Positions 59,899 through 64,000 of a DNA stretch of 64,000 nt are shown piece by piece. Below the pieces are notes generated by a model. The model made no database searches, was not told the origin of the DNA, and saw nothing but the letters and a program-made list of their open reading frames with translations. Each line of letters starts with the position of its first letter. Position 1 is the first letter of the stretch. Both the position numbers and the translations under genes were made by a program. The stretch comes from Paracentrotus lividus. Taxonomy: Eukaryota > Echinodermata > Echinoidea > Camarodonta > Echinidae. The stretch lies in NCBI GenBank assembly GCA_940671915.1, contig CALNVZ010003426.1:31108229-31172228 (forward strand). Reading direction: 5' to 3'.

Positions 59899-60937
59899 TA
59901 GTTAGGCACCTTAAAAAATATTTTTGCCTTAATTTATTAAAACTTGAACTTTTGAGTGCCAGCTCATGAAATTCAATATTGATGACCAGCAGACAACTCC
60001 TACCACTTTGTACTTTCATTGGATTGGTACTACTGAAGACATCTCTGAGAAACCTACCCTGGAAGAAGTCCATCTAACCCTTACTGATCTCATTTATCAT
60101 CCTTTACCCGGGCGTGACGGGCCACACTTATTAGATATTGGGCAATGATTACGAACCGTTATGCATGGGGCGTCTGGACTCTTGTTTAATCCATTGCTCG
60201 TCCCCATGTGATGATGTAGGGGCTATGCATGCATGGAAGATGCTGCAAAACACGGCTGTCACTTTACATTAAGACGGAGGCTAAGATGCTACTTAATGTT
60301 TGGCTCAGGTTGGAGATCATGCACTTTTTTCAAGCAAAGAAAGTACTGAAAATGTGTGTGAGAGTTTAAATACAGACTTGAATGAGATTTACGTAAATGC
60401 CTCAGGAGGAAAGTGAAATTAGCTTCATGTAAATACATGTATAGAAGAAGATGATATGATGACCCTAATACAAGAGAAAATCAATTTTTAGATTTCTTAT
60501 ACATTTCTTAAACATCCATATGTCAAGTTGTGAATTTTTCAAGTTGAAAAACCGGCAACCTCAAATCAATGTCTATATAGGGTCTATACAATTATATGGT
60601 TGTCATGGCAATTTGGATGCTTAGTACCCAATTAACCAGCCATGTATAGGCCTATAACTTCTTGTTTAATGATTTTTTTTTTCTGTATGATTTTTAAAGG
60701 ATTTTGCGATGTTGTTGATCAATACTCAGTAGAAATCTGGATTTATAGTTAACTTCTTTGCTGAACCCAGACTTCCCTCTCTTGGGTCGCACCCTCTGTG
60801 AGACCGTTCTTTCTGTCGATGGGTCTATCCTGGGATAGGGTTCATTGCTAGGCCTGCAGGATGTGACCAATCTCTCGCCCAAGCTCTGATGACTGCAGTC
60901 TAGTCAGAACAAGAAGGACACTACTGGGTACAATCAT

Positions 60938-61560
60938 GAGTTAAGTCATTTCTGCTCTCAGTCAGAACGGCAATAAGTTGACATGCCATTTTTTTATTTA
61001 TGTAAATGAGTTAAGCGTATTCTGCTCTCACCCAGATTAGTTTATATGCCCCTTTAACTTTTTGAGTAATATGAATGAGTTAAGTCTCTTCTGCTCTCAA
61101 CCCAATTGGCAATAAGTTTGGTACATGCTCCTTTAACTTTTTGATTGATTATATTTTGTCTATTAAAGTTTCACTTGCAAGTAACGTTTTTTGCCACATG
61201 TGCCATTTTTTAGTTATGTAAATGATTTAAGCCTCTTATGCTCTCACCCAGAATGAAAAAAAAAAGTTTACACACCCCTTTAACCTTTTGAGTTATGTAC
61301 ATGTGTTAGGTCTCTTCTGCTCTCATCCAGAATGGCAGTAAGTTTACACGCCCCTTTAACTTTTTTAGTTAAAAGTCTCTTCTGCTCTCATCCAAATTGG
61401 CAATAAGTTTACACCCCCTTTAACTTTTAAGGTTATATGTGAGTTATAAGTGTCCTCTGCTCTGACCCCGATTGGCAATATTTAAATTTTGGAATGATTG
61501 ATATTTAGTCTGCAAGTTTCACTCGTAATAAACGATGTTTGACATCATCTGCACATGGGG
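60938..61560 (+). repeat. Minisatellite, ~70-base unit with composite longer unit
   Basis: Seven units start GAGTTAAG..TTCTGCTCTCA near 60938, 61008, 61077, 61223, 61302, 61368 and 61440; most continue with GGCAATAAGTTTACA..CCCCTTTAACTTTT. A second module (TTTAGTCT..AAGTTTCACT then AACG) is inserted after the third and the last unit (61141-61200 and 61490-61550), giving a composite pattern. Confidence 0.75.
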
Positions 61561-61965
61561 ATATAGACAGCTCTCTTTCCGGCAAATGCTTTTTTTTGTA
61601 TTTCATTGGGGGAAAAAATAATAGAAATGGTCCTCTTTTGTGTTTTATATACAGCCAGGCATATTCAATAAATGACATGGAGCTTTGATAAGTGAAAAAG
61701 AATATTTATTTGGAAAAAACAAAACAAGAGAGACCTTTCATTTTGCCCTGCGGGTGAAGATGTCTGTAAATTCAAAACCAAAAGTGGATGTATGGTATCG
61801 AGATCATCTGGAAGTGAACTATAGCTGCCATGTTTACTCATGCCCTAGATCAGGAAAAATAATGTCAAGCGCTAAACGCTTTCAGTGCTCCAACTTGAAC
61901 ACCCATTTAAACATGTGTTGTTTGAATAGGAGATTCTACATTCAGTGCTTCATTAGTGTGTCTGT

Positions 61966-62157
61966 AGGCGCTGCTGCACTAGCTCGAGCTAAAAAATAGC
62001 GCACTAATTGGTGGATCGGGAAAAAAAACAGAAAAAAGAAACCGGTCCTGCACTAGCTCAAGCTATTTTAAAATTTTGCATTAATGACCAGACCTGACCT
62101 TGAACAAACAAGCCCGATGTGTATTGCGCAACTTGTAACTATCGCTAGCCTATATAT
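61966..62157. mobile_element. GCTGCACTAGCTCGAGCTA element, copy 2 (partial)
   Basis: Shares the left end and about 190 bases with 38931-39130, including GAAACCGGTCCTGCA and CTTGAACAAACAAGCCCGAT, then stops without the right end. Confidence 0.7.
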
Positions 62158-62158
62158 A

Positions 62159-62310
62159 TGATAGAAAAGAAAAGGGAAGGAGAAGGAAAAAACAAAGAAA
62201 TACATAAGAAATGATAGAAAAGAAAAGGAAAGAAGGAGAAAACAAAAAAATACACACAGTATAGGAAATGATGAAAAAGAAGATGGAAGAAGGAGAAATA
62301 CAAAAGAAAT
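62159..62310. repeat. Purine-rich tandem repeat
   Basis: Three copies of a 45-60 base unit beginning GATAGAAAAGAAAAGG or GATGAAAAAGAAGATGG and containing ACAAA(G/A)AAATAC. Confidence 0.65.
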
Positions 62311-62525
62311 GCAAGTATTTTGTTATGGAGGTCATAAAAATCACATGCTGCAGTGTGAATGGGTACATAAAATTTATCCCGGTACTGTCTCGGGATAACT
62401 TTTCCACTGTGAATGCATTTATAGCGGGTTTATAGCGGTGTTGCCGTCCCGCGTCAGCACCGGTATAAATTGGAAAACCACTGTGAATGGGGTAATATTG
62501 AGGTAGAGAGAAATAGAGAGAGAGT

Positions 62526-62548
62526 ATGTGTGTGTGTGTGTGTGTGTG
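62526..62548. repeat. (TG)n microsatellite
   Basis: About eleven TG units, preceded by an AGAG-rich stretch. Confidence 0.9.
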
Positions 62549-63912
62549 AAAGAGAGTTCAGAGAAATATTACCTATTTCCTATTTATAGGGGGAAAAATG
62601 AAAAATAAAAATGGGAGAATTAAAATTATATATAATACATTCTATAAGACTGTTAAACTTGAGCAGCTTTGCACATGGTACTGGTATGCACATATTCTGA
62701 ATTACCAACATGAAACCGAGATAGCTAATTAAATTATTGATTGATAATGGTTTATTGATCATTTAATATTGATTGACGACCATCAAGTAGACTAATAATT
62801 GTGTACACTATACATACATGCCAAGAATATGCATAATACATGAAGTACCACATATAGGCCTATTTGTATGGTTAATGAATATTGAATAAGTGCTGGCTAT
62901 CACTTCTTTGGGAAATAACATACTTCATCTGGTGGAACAGGGAATATATTACCCAAGCCCCCCTCCACTACATGTATGTCATACTCCACTACATACGTTG
63001 ACATCCCATGTGTACAACATCTATTTTATAGAGAAGTTACAGCTATACTTGTGTCCAAAAATGTAAAATGTAACATCACTTTAAGATGCCTTAAAGATAT
63101 CAAGATCTATGTCAAGACTAACGGGTTCGTATTGATATCAAGGGTTCATCATGGATCAACTATAGCATCACAGGAATGAAAACTGAGACAGAAACTGGAT
63201 TCCATTGCTTCATTATATTCCCAGGCTCTTCTCTGATGTCATATGTTTGAAGAGATAGTTGTATACACAGGTTATTGTCTTGACCCATATATTTCTACCT
63301 TTTCCGACCACCTGCAGCGCATGACAACCCCCCCCCCCCCCACCTATTGTGGAAAATGGTGTTCATCAGAATTACTAATTATTAGAAAAACATTCTTCAA
63401 AATACTGTTTAAGAAAAAATAAGTAGTCCTATTCAAAACTTTTTTTTTTCAATTAAAAAAAGAAAGAAAATGTTTATTGTGAGTTTAGAACTGATGTAAA
63501 TTACTACTCTTTATGATAACATCAAAAATTTCTTTAAAGCTTTATTCGAACACACAAACAGATGGGCGCTTGTACATGTATGACATGATTACCTTTTATT
63601 TTTGTGTGGATATTACTTTGTGATCATGTAATGAAATTTAGCTGGTAATATATTCTTAAAACACTACCCATCAACTTTTTATTACATTAGATTATTGTAG
63701 AATTCTCCACAAATTGACATGATCCTTTTTATAGTGGCCATGCATGTATCTTGATATGACAAGATTTTTAAAGAAAATGAAAATGTGGTACATCCCTTGC
63801 AAACACTCTTCTTTAGGGTAGGTGTAATGTAGGCCAAGCTGACAACCTCTATGGAATAAGAATCAAGATGAAGAGCTGTGCTGTACATGAACATGACATT
63901 CTTCATATCCAG

Positions 63913-64000
63913 GAGGAAATCGAACCTGTCAATTTACATTCAAGAAAGCGGTTGCAGAGCTGATACCACGGCCATTTGGGAGAACGCTACAACTGACGGT
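63913..64000 (+). CDS. Candidate partial exon at the right edge
   Basis: Follows a plausible acceptor (CATTCTTCATATCCAG at 63912) and stays open to the end of the window in two frames. In the frame expected after a phase 1 upstream exon it reads GNRTCQFTFKKAVAELIPR and continues; the other open frame reads RKSNLSIYIQESGCRADTT. Neither is recognised as SAM or PTB sequence. The segment is richer in G and C than the preceding intron. It may be the next ANKS1 exon, or simply open sequence in an intron. Confidence 0.3.

Larger units (their letters stand above)
55632..63912 (+). other. Downstream region without a supported exon
   Basis: Holds a 16-base C run (55665-55680), a foldback (57542-57760), a diverged duplicated segment (57310-57450 and 57900-58050), a TA-flanked element (59426-59898), a minisatellite (60938-61560) and a partial CTCGAG-ended repeat (61966-62157) followed by purine-rich tandem repeats. 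No SAM or PTB coding sequence was found. If ANKS1 continues to the right this is intronic. Confidence 0.5.

Noticed and set aside
61685-61999. 104-codon open frame on the + strand
   Set aside because: It ends inside the CTCGAG-ended repeat copy and has no homologue or splice support.
55632-63912. SAM or PTB domain exons of ANKS1
   Set aside because: Searched by reading the open frames; no SAM or PTB-like sequence was found, so the 3' end is placed outside the window.

Overview
This window looks like animal nuclear DNA, most likely from an echinoderm and probably a sea urchin. That identification is an inference from three things: AT-rich sequence with 75-540 base coding exons separated by introns of up to about 14 kb, a dense load of foldback and MITE-like elements, and the palindromic TACATGTA / TAGGCCTA words scattered through the introns. 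No taxonomic search could be run.

One gene on the + strand spans almost the whole window. Its exons join in phase into an ANKS1-type protein (ankyrin repeat, SAM and PTB domain protein, the invertebrate counterpart of vertebrate ANKS1A/Odin and ANKS1B). Exons at 6731, 21242, 30949, 34263 and 37698 encode six ankyrin repeats. Exons at 41255, 43134, 44070, 46309, 48288 and 51132 (plus a weaker candidate at 55500) encode the low-complexity linker, which is rich in proline, serine, glutamine and acidic residues and carries several tyrosine motifs. The first exon lies left of the window. The SAM and PTB exons are not visible and should lie to the right.

The introns are crowded with non-autonomous mobile DNA. 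The most striking element is a 3.8 kb inverted repeat at 22529-26302 whose arms contain a roughly 195-base repeat organised as a three-unit higher-order array. A second, 1.1 kb foldback of related design lies at 47001-48092. Others include Tc1/mariner-like elements flanked by TA (1166, 21015, 51799, 59426), an element with possible TTAA duplications (5605), three copies of a foldback family that starts AAGGGGAAGTTCACCCTGG, one of them carrying a nested insert, two copies of a GC-rich-ended 0.7-0.8 kb element, a GGTTGGTTAAAA element, a tRNA-derived element bounded by near-identical direct repeats, and a LINE reverse-transcriptase remnant.

Several elements sit very close to exons. One MITE ends 26 bases before the splice acceptor of an ankyrin exon. 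Two copies of one palindromic family flank that same exon, which could affect its splicing or circularisation. No operons, CRISPR arrays, rRNA genes or intact tRNA genes were found.
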